DNA of 64,000 nucleotides from Flavobacteriia bacterium (GCA_004293045.1 RDXY01000004.1:18907-82906); one strand, 5' to 3'; positions 25,806 to 35,998 are shown, numbered from the stretch's first letter. Notes: a model not told the origin generated them from the letters alone. Numbers and translations: made by a program.

Positions 25806-26420
25806 CTAAAATAATCCGTTTAATTCGGCATCTATTCGGTTGATGATGTTTCCTAAATCTTCAGGATTGTTTACAAAATCGATATCGTCCACATCTATAA
25901 TTAATAACTTTCCTTTTGTGTAAGTAGTAACCCAAGCTTCATATCGTTCATTTAATCTACTTAAATAATCAATAGAAATAGAGTTTTCATAATCTCGACC
26001 TCGTTTATGAATTTGCCCTACTAAATTTGGAATAGAACTTCTTAAATAAATAAGCAAATCTGGCGCTCCCACTAAACCTTCCATTAAATCAAATAGTAAT
26101 TTATAATTGGTATAATCTCTATTTGACATTAAACCCATTGCATGTAAATTTGGTGCAAAAATAAAAGCATCTTCATAGATGGTTCTATCTTGTATCGTTT
26201 TTTTACCTAATTTTCTTATTTCTAAAATTTGTCTGAAACGACTATTTAAAAAATAAATTTGCAGGTTAAAACTCCAACGTTCCATAGAATGATAAAAATC
26301 ATCCAAATACGGATTATCATCTACATCTTCAAAATGAGCCTCCCATTTAAAATGTTTAGATAATAATCTAGTTAGAGAGGTTTTTCCTGCGCCAATATTT
26401 CCAGCAATTGCTATATGCAT
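25806..26420 (-). CDS. Deoxynucleoside kinase
   Basis: A 204-residue enzyme of the dNK/dGK family that phosphorylates deoxynucleosides for salvage. It has the P-loop GNIGAGKTSL (residues 7-16), the QDRTIYEDAFIF segment with the substrate-contacting Asp-Arg, and the lid region RGRDYENSISIDYL. Substrate choice cannot be read off. It is probably co-transcribed with the secreted-protein gene upstream (3-base gap). Confidence 0.92.
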   Translation of the reverse strand: MHIAIAGNIGAGKTSLTRLLSKHFKWEAHFEDVDDNPYLDDFYHSMERWSFNLQIYFLNSRFRQILEIRKLGKKTIQDRTIYEDAFIFAPNLHAMGLMSNRDYTNYKLLFDLMEGLVGAPDLLIYLRSSIPNLVGQIHKRGRDYENSISIDYLSRLNERYEAWVTTYTKGKLLIIDVDDIDFVNNPEDLGNIINRIDAELNGLF

Positions 26421-26423
26421 ATA

Positions 26424-27185
26424 TTATTTTTTAATTTGATAGGTGACTAATTGATAGTCCGTAAAAATAGAAAAAAATCCATCGGAATAACAAAAATTAT
26501 ATATCAATTTTTCATTAATATTTATTCTAGTCGATAACTCATTTTTAAAGGTATAATAATACATTTTATTTTCAAAAAGATAAAACCCTTCGTTTGGACT
26601 TATAAAAAATACTTTTTCATAAGGTGCTATTTTTCCTAAACTAATTATTTTTCCAAATTTTGATATCGAAAAGCAATTTTTTTCAGTGTCTATCCAATAC
26701 AAATAATTATAATCCGATTGCGAGAATGTGATGTTTTTAATAGGATTGGAAAGAAATTTTATTTTTTTAGAATTTAGATTATACAATCCAATTTGTTGGC
26801 TTATACTATCGTAGAACCACAATTCATTTTGAGAAGCAGGCTTTAAAAATTCGCAATTAATCTCTGAAAAAATAGTAGACTTAATTTCGTTAAATTGAGC
26901 GTCTAATAAAACAAAAGCATTATTTTCTTTATAGAAAATAAGCGTTTGTAATAAATTGAATGTCTCTACACTTGAAATTTTTCCAAATGCATTATTAGAA
27001 TAATTTAACGTGACCTTTTTATTGATTTTATATAAGTTATTACTGGTAGAAAAATAGTTGTTTCCTGATAAATCATTTCCCCAAAACACTTCATAATTAA
27101 AAAGTTTCGAAGACATCTTAACAGATTCAATATCCTGAGCAGAAGAATGAAAAATGAATAATAAAAAAAAGAGTGTAATTCGCAT
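26424..27185 (-). CDS. Secreted protein, beta-propeller-like, unknown
   Basis: A 253-residue protein that I do not recognise as a named family. After a signal peptide (MRITLFFLLFIFHSSAQD) it has repeated short beta strands with spaced aromatic residues (NELWFYDSISQQIGLYN, YNYLYWIDTEKN, NEGFYLFENKMYYY), suggesting an incomplete propeller of about five blades. It lies just upstream of the deoxynucleoside kinase gene. Such a gene next to the kinase seems conserved in Flavobacteria as I remember, without a known role. Confidence 0.72.
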   Translation of the reverse strand: MRITLFFLLFIFHSSAQDIESVKMSSKLFNYEVFWGNDLSGNNYFSTSNNLYKINKKVTLNYSNNAFGKISSVETFNLLQTLIFYKENNAFVLLDAQFNEIKSTIFSEINCEFLKPASQNELWFYDSISQQIGLYNLNSKKIKFLSNPIKNITFSQSDYNYLYWIDTEKNCFSISKFGKIISLGKIAPYEKVFFISPNEGFYLFENKMYYYTFKNELSTRININEKLIYNFCYSDGFFSIFTDYQLVTYQIKK

Positions 27186-27271
27186 AATATAAATATTAAC
27201 ACAAAAATAACAAATTACAGTGTAACTATTAGCTATTTTTATTGTCTAATATTGTTTAAAATAAAAACAAG

Positions 27272-28189
27272 ATGAAAAAAATATTTTTTGCCCTACTAGG
27301 TTTAAGTACTTTTATGGCCACTGCACAGAAAGATTTTCAAGGAATGGCGGTTTATGAATCAAAAACGTCTACATCAGAATTTGCCAAAAATTTTGACGGA
27401 AACAAAGACATGACTCCAGAAATGAAAACTCAAATTATGGAAAGAATGAAAAAAATGTTTGAAAAAACATACATTCTGAATTTTGACAAATCAGTTTCAA
27501 TTTATAAAGAAGAAGAAAAACTTGACGCGCCAGGACAACAAGGCGGCGGAAGAATGATGGCGTCTTTTATGGGCGGCGGTGGAACGTATTATAAAAACGT
27601 TAAAGAAAAACAATATACGGTTGATAAAGAAGTATTTGGTAAAGAATTTTTAATTAAAGATTCATTACCAAATTTAAAATGGGTACTAAGTGACGAATCA
27701 AAAAAAATTGGTGATTATACTTGTTTTAAAGCTACAGCTGTAAAAGAGGCCAGTAAAACTGACTTTAGAAATTATAGAAGAAAAAAAGAAGAGCCAAAAA
27801 AAGAAACAGAGGAAGGAAAAGTTGACAAAAAAGCTGCTGAAGAGAAAAAAGAAGAAAAGAAAACCAACTTTTTTGCCGAAATAGACATGCCTAAAGAAGT
27901 TACTGTAACTGCTTGGTATTGTCCAGAAATTCCTGTAAACCAAGGACCTGATGAATATTGGGGTTTACCAGGATTAATTATGGAAGTTAACGATGGAAAA
28001 ACCGTAATTATGTGTTCGAAATTAGTATTGAATGTAAAAGAAAAAATTGAAATTAAAGCACCTACAGGTGGTGATAAAGTAACTCAAAAAGAATACGACG
28101 ATATTATGATGAAAAAAATGAAAGAAATGAGTGAAATGGGCGGCGGACCTGGATCAAGAGGTGGTATGCAAATAAGAATGTCTAGATAA
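27272..28189 (+). CDS. GLPGLI-family secreted protein (1)
   Basis: A 305-residue exported protein with a signal peptide (about 1-18) and the family signature YWGLPGLIMEVNDG around residue 230. It has a charged Lys/Glu-rich insert (about 168-205) and Met/Gly-rich stretches, including GGGRMMASFMGGGG and a Met-rich tail, features seen in some metal-handling proteins. The GLPGLI family is confined mostly to Bacteroidota and has no settled function. First of three co-oriented genes, all within 30 bases of each other. Confidence 0.9.
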   Translation: MKKIFFALLGLSTFMATAQKDFQGMAVYESKTSTSEFAKNFDGNKDMTPEMKTQIMERMKKMFEKTYILNFDKSVSIYKEEEKLDAPGQQGGGRMMASFMGGGGTYYKNVKEKQYTVDKEVFGKEFLIKDSLPNLKWVLSDESKKIGDYTCFKATAVKEASKTDFRNYRRKKEEPKKETEEGKVDKKAAEEKKEEKKTNFFAEIDMPKEVTVTAWYCPEIPVNQGPDEYWGLPGLIMEVNDGKTVIMCSKLVLNVKEKIEIKAPTGGDKVTQKEYDDIMMKKMKEMSEMGGGPGSRGGMQIRMSR

Positions 28190-28216
28190 AACCGCAACTA
28201 AATTAATTCCAAAATT

Positions 28217-29083
28217 ATGAGAAATTTACCTAAATTCTGTTTTTTACTTTTCTCTGCCACTCTTTTTGGGCAAGATTTTTATGGCAAAGTAGAATACCAA
28301 ACCATTCAAAATAAATCTAAAAAAGAAGCTGTTTCTATTTCTAAAGAATCCGAAAAAGAAACTACCGAAGATGCCTTGACGGGTATTGATAAAGATGCGT
28401 TTGAAGAAGCTTTAGCAAAAGCATTTCAAAAAAAGTACCTTTTAACATTCAATAAAAACGAAGCGCTTTTTGAGGAAGTTGTAGCACTAGAAAAACCAAA
28501 TCCAGGACAAGGCGGCATGACCATTTCTGTAAGTATGTCTGGAGATGGAGATAAATACATGAATACAAAAGATAAAATTTCATATACGGAAGAAGATCTT
28601 TTTGGTGATGAATTTGTGATTAAAGATTCGTTACCAAAAATTGCTTGGGAAATCACCACCGAAACTAAAATAATTGGGGACTATACTTGTGTAAAAGCCA
28701 CTTATATTGAACCCGTTTCTAAAAATGATTTGGAAGCGTACGACCGTTATCAGGAAAAAATAAAGAAAGAAAAAACTACCTTATTTCAAATGAAAAAACC
28801 AGAACCTCAAACCATTACAGCTTGGTATACTAGTGAGATTCCTGTTAGTTTTGGACCTAATGGCGTTTGGGGTTTACCTGGGTTAATATTACAATTGGAA
28901 AATGAAAACTACATTTACTTTTGTACAAAAGTTAACCTAAAAAACAACGAAAAAGTTAAAATTAAAATTCCGAATTCTGGTAAAATCATCTCCAAAAAAG
29001 AATACGAGAAATACGAGAAAAAAATGCAAAAACAAATGGAAGATCAAGACGGTGCCTTTATGATTCGTGAAATAAAAAACTAA
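28217..29083 (+). CDS. GLPGLI-family secreted protein (2)
   Basis: A 288-residue paralogue of the preceding gene product: same signal-peptide layout, shared FxKxFxIKDSLPxxxW and IGDYTCxKAT segments, and the signature VWGLPGLILQLEN. It lacks the long Lys/Glu-rich insert and the Met-rich tail of its neighbour. The pair looks like a tandem duplication that has diverged. The outer-membrane protein gene starts 13 bases after its stop. Confidence 0.9.
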   Translation: MRNLPKFCFLLFSATLFGQDFYGKVEYQTIQNKSKKEAVSISKESEKETTEDALTGIDKDAFEEALAKAFQKKYLLTFNKNEALFEEVVALEKPNPGQGGMTISVSMSGDGDKYMNTKDKISYTEEDLFGDEFVIKDSLPKIAWEITTETKIIGDYTCVKATYIEPVSKNDLEAYDRYQEKIKKEKTTLFQMKKPEPQTITAWYTSEIPVSFGPNGVWGLPGLILQLENENYIYFCTKVNLKNNEKVKIKIPNSGKIISKKEYEKYEKKMQKQMEDQDGAFMIREIKN

Positions 29084-29096
29084 CAAACACCCCTAA

Positions 29097-31832
29097 ATGA
29101 AAAAAATAATTTTAGTATTAAGCTTATTTCTTGTTGGGATAAGTTACTCGCAATCAGTAAAGGTTTCAGGAATTCTTAAAGATAGCGACAATTTGGTTAT
29201 AGAAACAGCCAATGTAATGGCTATTAACCAAGTCACAAAAGCCATGGATGCCTATAACATTACCAGTGAAAAAGGGGAATTTTCATTAAACTTAAAACCC
29301 AATACCGAATATATTATCAAAGCTGGTTACATTGGGTATGCCCCTTTTGAACAAAAAATTACTACTACAAAAGAGAATCAAACTTTTAATATTGTTTTAT
29401 CAAGTTCTAACACCATTGAAACCGTTGAAATTGTTCGAGAAATGCCTGTTAGAATAAGTGGTGATACCATTATTTACAATTCCGATTCGTTTACCAACGG
29501 AACCGAAAAAAAATTAGAAGATGTATTAAAAAAACTACCCGGAGTGTCTGTTAATAAAGATGGTGAGATTTCCGTAGAAGGTAAAACAGCACAAAAATTA
29601 ATGGTTAATGGAAAAGATTTTTTTGATGGTGATACCAAATTAGGGGTTAAAAACATTCCTGCAGATGCCATTGACAAAGTACAAGTTTTAAGAAATTATA
29701 ATGAAGTTTCTAATCTAAAAGGATTGGAAAACAATGAAGACAACATTGCTATCAATATTAAACTAAAACAGGGTAAAACCAACTTTTGGTTTGGTGATGT
29801 ACTTGCCGGAGAAGGAATTATTGACTCTAAAAACAGAGGGATTGTAAACCCAAAACTGTTTTATTATAGTCCAAAATACAGTGTCAATTTAATTGGAAAC
29901 TTAAATAATATTGGCGAGTTGCCGCTTACCACGCAAGACTATTTTAAATTTACTGGAGGATTTAAAAATATGATGCGTAAAGGAGGTTCTAGTTTTAATG
30001 TTTCTTCAAACGATTTGGGAATTATGGGAATGAGAAACAATCGAGCTAAAAATATTGATACAAAATTTGGCGCGGCGAACTTCTCCTATAATCCATCAAA
30101 AGTGTGGACAATTAGTGGATTTGGTATTTATTCGTACAACAAAACCGATTTACAAACCGATAATATTTATAATCGTGTTGATAAATTGCCAAATGGATCT
30201 ACCGTAAATATTTCGGAAACCCGTCAAGATATTTCTAAACAAAAAACCAATTTAGGTTTATTTAAATTAAGTAGTAGTTATGTGCCTTCAGCTAAAATGC
30301 ACCTGGATTATGATGCGTTGCTAAAAACATCCGATCAATTGGAAAATCAAAATGTGATATCCAATTTGCAAGGAACTATTTATACACAAAAAAACCAGAA
30401 ACCGTTATCTGTTAGTCAAAATTTAAACTATTATTATACACTAAATGATAAAAATGTATTTGCTTTTGAAATGCAAAATTTATTTCAACAAGAAGATCCG
30501 TTTTACAATGCAAATTTGCAAATAATACCTTTTAGAGATTTTATTACTGGCGAATCTATAATACCAGGCTATAACAACACACAAACAAGAAACGACATCA
30601 ATCAAAACCGATTTGTAAAAACAAATAAAACCGATGCAAAATTTGATTATTATTACATGGTTACACCAAAAAATAATATTAATATTACTATTGGAAACAC
30701 CTATTCGTATCAAAATTTCAACTCAAACATATTTCAAATTCTAGATAATGGGTCGCAAAATAATTTAACGGATAGCCGCAATACCAATCAAGTAAATTAT
30801 GTCTTTAACGATGCTTTTATTGGATTACATTACAAAATGTTAATTGGAAAATTCACTTTGAATCCAGGAGTTACTTTACATCAATTTAACACTAGTGACA
30901 CCCAATTGAACAGCACCAATAAAATGAGTTTCAATAGAGTTTTACCTGATTTTTATGCCTTATGGCAAATGAAAAAATCACAATCTTTAACTTATAATTT
31001 CTCATTAACCAATAATTTTACTGATGTGGTTAAATTAGCTCAAGGGTATGTATTTTCTAACTATAACAGTTTATATAGTGGGAATAGATTCTTAGAAAAT
31101 TCTATTTCACAAGTGCACTCCTTACGTTTCTTTAAATTTAGCATGTTTAATATGGAAAATATTTTTGCTAATGTTACGTATACCAAACAAACAGATATTA
31201 TTACCAACCGTGCTTTGTTAACTGGTGTAAATCAGGTTTCAAGTTCTGTAAATATTAATTCGAATTTTCCAAATGAATCGCTTTCAGGGAATATTAATTA
31301 CGGAAGATCTTTTGCAAGATATTTTAAGGCTAATGGTGGAGCGAGAATTGGTTGGAATAAAAACAATAACATTCGTGTGAATCCAGATAATTCAGAATAC
31401 ATTCAAAATACAAAATCGGTTACACAAAACTATCAAATTGGTTTTTCAACTAATTTTAAAAAAATTCCAAACATTGAATTGGCCTATGATTATACGGTGA
31501 ACGATTTTCAAAATCAAGTGAATTATGTAGATAATCCTTCCGTAACACTTGAGTATTTCTTTTTAGACGCCTTTTCTTTTACATCAGAATATAGTTTTTA
31601 TCACAATAGAAATAAAGCAAAGACTATTGATACCGAATATGATTTTTTAACCGCCTCATTATCATATCAGAAAAAGGATAGTAAATTTGAATACAAAATT
31701 AGCGCCACCAACTTATTAAATACAACAGCACTAAACGACAATAGTTTTAATGCCTTAGGTGGATCTACAAACTTCTCAAGTTTTTATGTACAACCCCGTT
31801 TTGTAGTGTTTAGTTTGAAATATGTATTGTAA
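29097..31832 (+). CDS. Outer-membrane beta-barrel protein with carboxypeptidase-regulatory-like domain
   Basis: A 911-residue exported protein. A signal peptide (about 1-18) and a carboxypeptidase-regulatory-like domain (about 20-105; SGILKDSDNLVIETANVMAI) precede a plug-like region (LEDVLKKLPGVSVNKDGEIS, MVNGKDFFDGD) and a large barrel. It belongs to the TonB-receptor-like 'outer membrane beta-barrel family' that often sits beside GLPGLI genes. No TonB box is obvious, so active transport is uncertain. Last gene of the GLPGLI operon. Confidence 0.88.
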   Translation: MKKIILVLSLFLVGISYSQSVKVSGILKDSDNLVIETANVMAINQVTKAMDAYNITSEKGEFSLNLKPNTEYIIKAGYIGYAPFEQKITTTKENQTFNIVLSSSNTIETVEIVREMPVRISGDTIIYNSDSFTNGTEKKLEDVLKKLPGVSVNKDGEISVEGKTAQKLMVNGKDFFDGDTKLGVKNIPADAIDKVQVLRNYNEVSNLKGLENNEDNIAINIKLKQGKTNFWFGDVLAGEGIIDSKNRGIVNPKLFYYSPKYSVNLIGNLNNIGELPLTTQDYFKFTGGFKNMMRKGGSSFNVSSNDLGIMGMRNNRAKNIDTKFGAANFSYNPSKVWTISGFGIYSYNKTDLQTDNIYNRVDKLPNGSTVNISETRQDISKQKTNLGLFKLSSSYVPSAKMHLDYDALLKTSDQLENQNVISNLQGTIYTQKNQKPLSVSQNLNYYYTLNDKNVFAFEMQNLFQQEDPFYNANLQIIPFRDFITGESIIPGYNNTQTRNDINQNRFVKTNKTDAKFDYYYMVTPKNNINITIGNTYSYQNFNSNIFQILDNGSQNNLTDSRNTNQVNYVFNDAFIGLHYKMLIGKFTLNPGVTLHQFNTSDTQLNSTNKMSFNRVLPDFYALWQMKKSQSLTYNFSLTNNFTDVVKLAQGYVFSNYNSLYSGNRFLENSISQVHSLRFFKFSMFNMENIFANVTYTKQTDIITNRALLTGVNQVSSSVNINSNFPNESLSGNINYGRSFARYFKANGGARIGWNKNNNIRVNPDNSEYIQNTKSVTQNYQIGFSTNFKKIPNIELAYDYTVNDFQNQVNYVDNPSVTLEYFFLDAFSFTSEYSFYHNRNKAKTIDTEYDFLTASLSYQKKDSKFEYKISATNLLNTTALNDNSFNALGGSTNFSSFYVQPRFVVFSLKYVL

Positions 31833-31844
31833 TTTTTAAAGCAC

Positions 31845-31880
31845 AAAAAAGCCGATTTGAACTTTCAAATCGGCTTTTTT
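31845..31880 (+). terminator. Terminator between convergent genes
   Basis: AAAAAAGCCGATTTGA and its exact complement around an ACTT loop form a long hairpin with T run; it can act on both strands (barrel-protein gene and ABC permease gene). Confidence 0.92.
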
Positions 31881-31894
31881 ATTTATATTTATTA

Positions 31895-33145
31895 TTACAT
31901 TCCAGTACGAATGGCTTCTACAGGATCTAATTTAGAAGCCGAAATAGCAGGTAAAATTCCAGAAATTAATCCTATAAGTATTGATAAACTTGAACCTAAT
32001 AAAATATTAAAAGAGCTCAATACAAACTCAAAATCTAATACATTTGTTAAAATTAAGGCAAGTAACCAAACCAAAACAATTCCAATTAAACCGCCAAACA
32101 TGGCTAAAATAACCGCTTCAAACAAAAACTGAAACAAGATAAATCGATTTTTCGCTCCCAATGCTTTCTGAATTCCAATTAAATTGGTGCGCTCTTTTAC
32201 CGAAACAAACATAATATTTGCAATTCCAAATCCTCCCACTAAAAGTGAAAAAATACTTATTCCCCATCCAGCAAGATTCATTTGGCCAATTATATCGTCA
32301 ATAAAATCTGTAAATCCAGATAAAATATTCACAAAAAAACTATTAATTTCTCCCGCTCGTAAACCTCTAAAACTTCTCATTTTATTGGTTAATTCTGCTT
32401 TGAACTCTTCAATATCAACTCCTTCGTTTGGTTTTATTAATATGGCTGGTGTAAAAATAGTGCTGTTATCGCCATATAATTTTCTTAAATTATTTACTGG
32501 TAAAAAAACCGATACATCATTAGAATCACCAAAGGCATTTTGACCCATTTTTTTTAATACGCCAATAACAGCATAGCGTTGCCCATATAACCTAATTTGT
32601 TTTCCAATAGGCTCGCTGCCTTTAAATAAGCCCTCCGCAACTTCACTACCTATTACAATTACAGCTGTTCCTGAATTAGATTCTGCTTCATTAAACAACC
32701 TCCCTTTTTCGACTTTAAATGGCTCAATTTCAAAATATTCATTTGTAGAAGGTTTCACTCGAATAGAATTTACGGTATTGTCGTCGTATTTTATACTTTG
32801 ATTATTCGTGAAAAAATTAAATGAAATTTTATCAATATCGTTCATACTTTTTTGCAAATATTGATATTCTTCATATTTTACATGTGGAAATTGATCACGC
32901 TTCCATTCTTCCACATCTGTTGGTCCAAAAGAGTATTTAAACAAATAAATGGTGTTTTTATCCATGCCATCTAAACTATCCACTATATTTTTTTTCAAAG
33001 AATCTACAGCTGCTAAAACGGCAATAATAGAGAAAATTCCCACCGTTACCCCAAGTAAAGAAAGTAATGTTCTTAATTTATTACTTCTTAAGGCATTAAA
33101 GGCAAAAGCAAAACTTTCTTTTAGTAAACGTACGTATAGTATCAT
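31895..33145 (-). CDS. ABC transporter permease, MacB/FtsX type
   Basis: A 416-residue inner-membrane protein: one helix near the N-terminus (RTLLSLLGVTVGIFSIIAVL), a MacB-type periplasmic core (about 50-280), and a C-terminal FtsX domain with three helices (GGFGIANIMFVSVKERTNLI, then two more) ending in ASKLDPVEAIRTGM. Relatives work in mechanotransmission, lipoprotein or drug export. No ATPase gene is adjacent, so the partner is encoded elsewhere. Confidence 0.92.
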   Translation of the reverse strand: MILYVRLLKESFAFAFNALRSNKLRTLLSLLGVTVGIFSIIAVLAAVDSLKKNIVDSLDGMDKNTIYLFKYSFGPTDVEEWKRDQFPHVKYEEYQYLQKSMNDIDKISFNFFTNNQSIKYDDNTVNSIRVKPSTNEYFEIEPFKVEKGRLFNEAESNSGTAVIVIGSEVAEGLFKGSEPIGKQIRLYGQRYAVIGVLKKMGQNAFGDSNDVSVFLPVNNLRKLYGDNSTIFTPAILIKPNEGVDIEEFKAELTNKMRSFRGLRAGEINSFFVNILSGFTDFIDDIIGQMNLAGWGISIFSLLVGGFGIANIMFVSVKERTNLIGIQKALGAKNRFILFQFLFEAVILAMFGGLIGIVLVWLLALILTNVLDFEFVLSSFNILLGSSLSILIGLISGILPAISASKLDPVEAIRTGM

Positions 33146-33245
33146 AAAATTAATATCTTAAATATTTGTAGTAGAAAAGCAATATTTGTTACAAGTTGTA
33201 TGGTAAAATAATTATGTAAAAGGGATTCAATTAAAGTAATCACTA

Positions 33246-33276
33246 TTGGATTTTCTTAATCAAATTGTTACTTTTG
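33246..33276 (+). promoter_or_regulatory. purH promoter
   Basis: TTG (33246-33248), a 20-base spacer and TACTTTTG (33269-33276) followed by CA. It lies 24 bases before the ATG at 33301, and makes the upstream in-frame start at 33265 impossible. Confidence 0.72.
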
Positions 33277-33300
33277 CAGTTCAAAACAAACAACAACATA

Positions 33301-34827
33301 ATGACTCAAACAAAACAAATCAAATCGGCATTAATTTCTGTATTTGACAAAACTGGTTTAGAACCTATTATTAAAGCACTTCATCAAAATAATGTAACTA
33401 TTTATTCTACAGGTGGTACCGAAGATTTTATTAAAAGTTTACAAGTTCCTGTTGTAGCTGTAGAAGAAGTAACTTCTTATCCTTCCATTTTAGGTGGACG
33501 AGTGAAAACATTGCACCCAAAGATTTTTGGCGGCATTTTAAACCGTCAAGATCATGAAGGCGATGTAGCACAAATGACAGAATTTGCTATTCCGCAAATT
33601 GACTTAGTAATTGTTGATTTGTATCCGTTTGAAAAAACAGTTGCTGCAGGAGCTAGTGAAGCAGATAGTATTGAAAAAATTGACATTGGTGGGATTTCAT
33701 TAATTCGCGCTGCAGCGAAAAATTTTAAAGACACTGTAATTGTTGCTTCTGTTGATGAATATGCTACTTTTTTAAATTTTTACACAGAAAATCAAGGTGC
33801 TACCTCTATTGAGCAAAGAAAACATTTAGCGACAAAAGCCTTTCATACCTCATCAAATTACGATACTGCCATTTTTAATTATTTCAATACCGAAGATACG
33901 TATTTAAAAATTAGCGAAGAAAAAGGACAAGTATTACGTTATGGTGAAAACCCACATCAAAAAGGATTTTTCTTTGGAGATTTTGATAAAATGTTTACAA
34001 AACTACACGGTAAAGAATTATCTTATAATAATTTATTAGATGTTGACGCATCGGTTAATTTAATCAATGAATTTAAAGATAATGAACCTACTTTTGCAAT
34101 TTTAAAACACAATAACGCTTGTGGATTAGCCACCAGAACTACGATGAAAGAAGCATATTTAGATGCTTTAGCTGGCGACCCTACTTCTGCTTTTGGTGGC
34201 GTTTTGATTGCAAATGGAAATATTGATGTCGCTACAGCTGAAGAAATAAATAAGTTATTTTGCGAAGTGGTTATTGCTCCTTCTTACGACCCTGAAGCTA
34301 TTGATATTTTAGAAGAAAAAAAGAACCGTATCCTATTAGTAATTAATGATGTTGCATTACCTTCCAAAAACATTCGTACCTGTTTGAATGGAATATTAGT
34401 GCAAGACAAAGACAACATTACAGATTCTGCAGCATTATTAAAAACAGTTACAAAAACAGCACCAACAGCAGAAGAAATTGAAGACTTATTATTCGCTTCA
34501 AAAATTTGTAAACATACCAAATCTAACACAATAGTTTTTGCTAAAAATCGCCAACTTTGTGCTTCTGGAACAGGACAAACTTCCAGAGTAGACGCCTTAA
34601 ATCAGGCCATTGAAAAAGCCAAAACGTTTGATTTTGATTTGACTGGAGCGGTTATGGCAAGTGATGCCTTTTTTCCATTTCCTGATTGTGTTGAAATTGC
34701 AAATAAAGCAGGAATCACTGCTATTATTCAACCCGGAGGTTCAATTAAAGACGAGTTAAGTATTGATTATTGTAATGTCAATAATGTAGCCATGGTAATG
34801 ACTGGAGTACGACATTTTAAACACTAG
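33301..34827 (+). CDS. purH: Bifunctional AICAR transformylase / IMP cyclohydrolase
   Basis: A 508-residue enzyme doing the last two steps of purine synthesis. The N-terminal 190 residues are the MGS-like cyclohydrolase domain (ALISVFDKTGLEP, YSTGGTEDFIK, VKTLHPKIFGGIL); the rest is the transformylase, with the catalytic KHNN motif in FAILKHNNACGLA and a C-terminal FFPFPDCVE...GVRHFKH. Length is near the norm. A single gene with its own promoter and terminator. Confidence 0.97.
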   Translation: MTQTKQIKSALISVFDKTGLEPIIKALHQNNVTIYSTGGTEDFIKSLQVPVVAVEEVTSYPSILGGRVKTLHPKIFGGILNRQDHEGDVAQMTEFAIPQIDLVIVDLYPFEKTVAAGASEADSIEKIDIGGISLIRAAAKNFKDTVIVASVDEYATFLNFYTENQGATSIEQRKHLATKAFHTSSNYDTAIFNYFNTEDTYLKISEEKGQVLRYGENPHQKGFFFGDFDKMFTKLHGKELSYNNLLDVDASVNLINEFKDNEPTFAILKHNNACGLATRTTMKEAYLDALAGDPTSAFGGVLIANGNIDVATAEEINKLFCEVVIAPSYDPEAIDILEEKKNRILLVINDVALPSKNIRTCLNGILVQDKDNITDSAALLKTVTKTAPTAEEIEDLLFASKICKHTKSNTIVFAKNRQLCASGTGQTSRVDALNQAIEKAKTFDFDLTGAVMASDAFFPFPDCVEIANKAGITAIIQPGGSIKDELSIDYCNVNNVAMVMTGVRHFKH

Positions 34828-34855
34828 AAATAACATAAAAATATTGCTATTTTAT

Positions 34856-34893
34856 AACGCATTAAAAAATATTTTTTTAATGCGTTTTTATTT
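34856..34893 (+). terminator. purH terminator
   Basis: AACGCATTAAAAAA pairs with TTTTTTAATGCGTT, followed by further Ts. Confidence 0.88.
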
Positions 34894-34916
34894 TAAATAA
34901 TTCCAATTTATTTTCA

Positions 34917-34924
34917 TACTTTTG
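34917..34924 (+). promoter_or_regulatory. mreB promoter -7 box
   Basis: TACTTTTG fits TAnnTTTG, 45 bases before the mreB ATG and after the purH terminator; likely the promoter of the whole cell-shape operon. Confidence 0.55.
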
Positions 34925-34969
34925 TTAGTTGAATAGATTTAAACAAAATACTAAACCCTTCAAATAAAT

Positions 34970-35998
34970 ATGGGATTTTTTGACTTTATGACCGAGGATA
35001 TAGCAATTGACCTTGGAACCGCAAATACACTAATAATTCACAATGATAAAGTTGTAATAGACTGCCCTTCAATTGTTGCGAGAGACCGAATAACTGGGAA
35101 AATAATTGCTGTTGGAAAAGAAGCCAATATGATGCAAGGAAAAACCCACGAAAATATTAAAACAATTCGTCCGCTAAAAGATGGCGTAATTGCTGATTTT
35201 GATGCTTCTGAAAAAATGCTTCAAATGTTAATTAAAAGTATTCCTGCTTTAAAGAAAAAACTTTTTACTCCGGCACTTCGTTTAGTAATTTGCATTCCTT
35301 CTGGAATTACTGAAGTGGAAATGCGTGCTGTAAAAGAATCCGCAGAACGTGTTAACGGAAAAGAAGTGTATTTAATTCACGAACCGATGGCAGCTGCAAT
35401 TGGTATTGGAATTGACATTATGCAACCGAAAGGAAATATGATTGTAGATATTGGTGGTGGAACTACAGAAATTGCGGTGATTGCTTTAGCAGGAATTGTG
35501 TGTGATAAATCAGTAAAAATTGCTGGAGACGTATTCACAAACGATATCATTTACTACATGAGAACACAACACAATTTATTTGTGGGAGAAACTACGGCTG
35601 AAAAAATTAAAATACAAATTGGTGCCGCTATTGAAGACTTAGAAAGTCCACCAGAAGATATGTCAGTTCAAGGACGTGATTTATTGACTGGAAAACCAAA
35701 ACAAGTGGATGTGTCTTACAGAGAAATAGCTAAAGCATTAGATAAATCAATACAAAGAATTGAAGACGCTATTATGGAAACGTTGTCTCAAACGCCACCA
35801 GAATTAGCTGCAGATATTTATAATACAGGTATTTATTTAGCCGGAGGCGGCTCAATGCTTAGAGGCCTAGACAAACGTATTTCATTAAAAACAGATTTAC
35901 CGGTGTATATCGCTGAAGATCCTTTAAGAGCTGTCGTAAGAGGTACAGGAATGACACTTAAAGACTTAGCAAAGTACAAAAATATTTTAATTAAATAA
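34970..35998 (+). CDS. mreB: Rod-shape determining actin MreB
   Basis: A 342-residue bacterial actin that forms membrane-bound filaments guiding lateral wall synthesis. ATP-site motifs are visible: DLGTANTLI (phosphate 1), MIVDIGGGTTEIAVI (phosphate 2) and GIYLAGGGSMLRGLD (adenosine). First gene of the mreB-mreC-mreD-mrdA-rodA operon, with gaps of 11 bases or overlaps between the first four genes. Confidence 0.98.
   Translation: MGFFDFMTEDIAIDLGTANTLIIHNDKVVIDCPSIVARDRITGKIIAVGKEANMMQGKTHENIKTIRPLKDGVIADFDASEKMLQMLIKSIPALKKKLFTPALRLVICIPSGITEVEMRAVKESAERVNGKEVYLIHEPMAAAIGIGIDIMQPKGNMIVDIGGGTTEIAVIALAGIVCDKSVKIAGDVFTNDIIYYMRTQHNLFVGETTAEKIKIQIGAAIEDLESPPEDMSVQGRDLLTGKPKQVDVSYREIAKALDKSIQRIEDAIMETLSQTPPELAADIYNTGIYLAGGGSMLRGLDKRISLKTDLPVYIAEDPLRAVVRGTGMTLKDLAKYKNILIK

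Noticed and set aside
27698-27943. 81-codon Phe-rich open frame on the minus strand
   Set aside because: Antisense of the Lys/Glu-rich insert of the first GLPGLI gene; Phe runs come from complementary A-rich codons.
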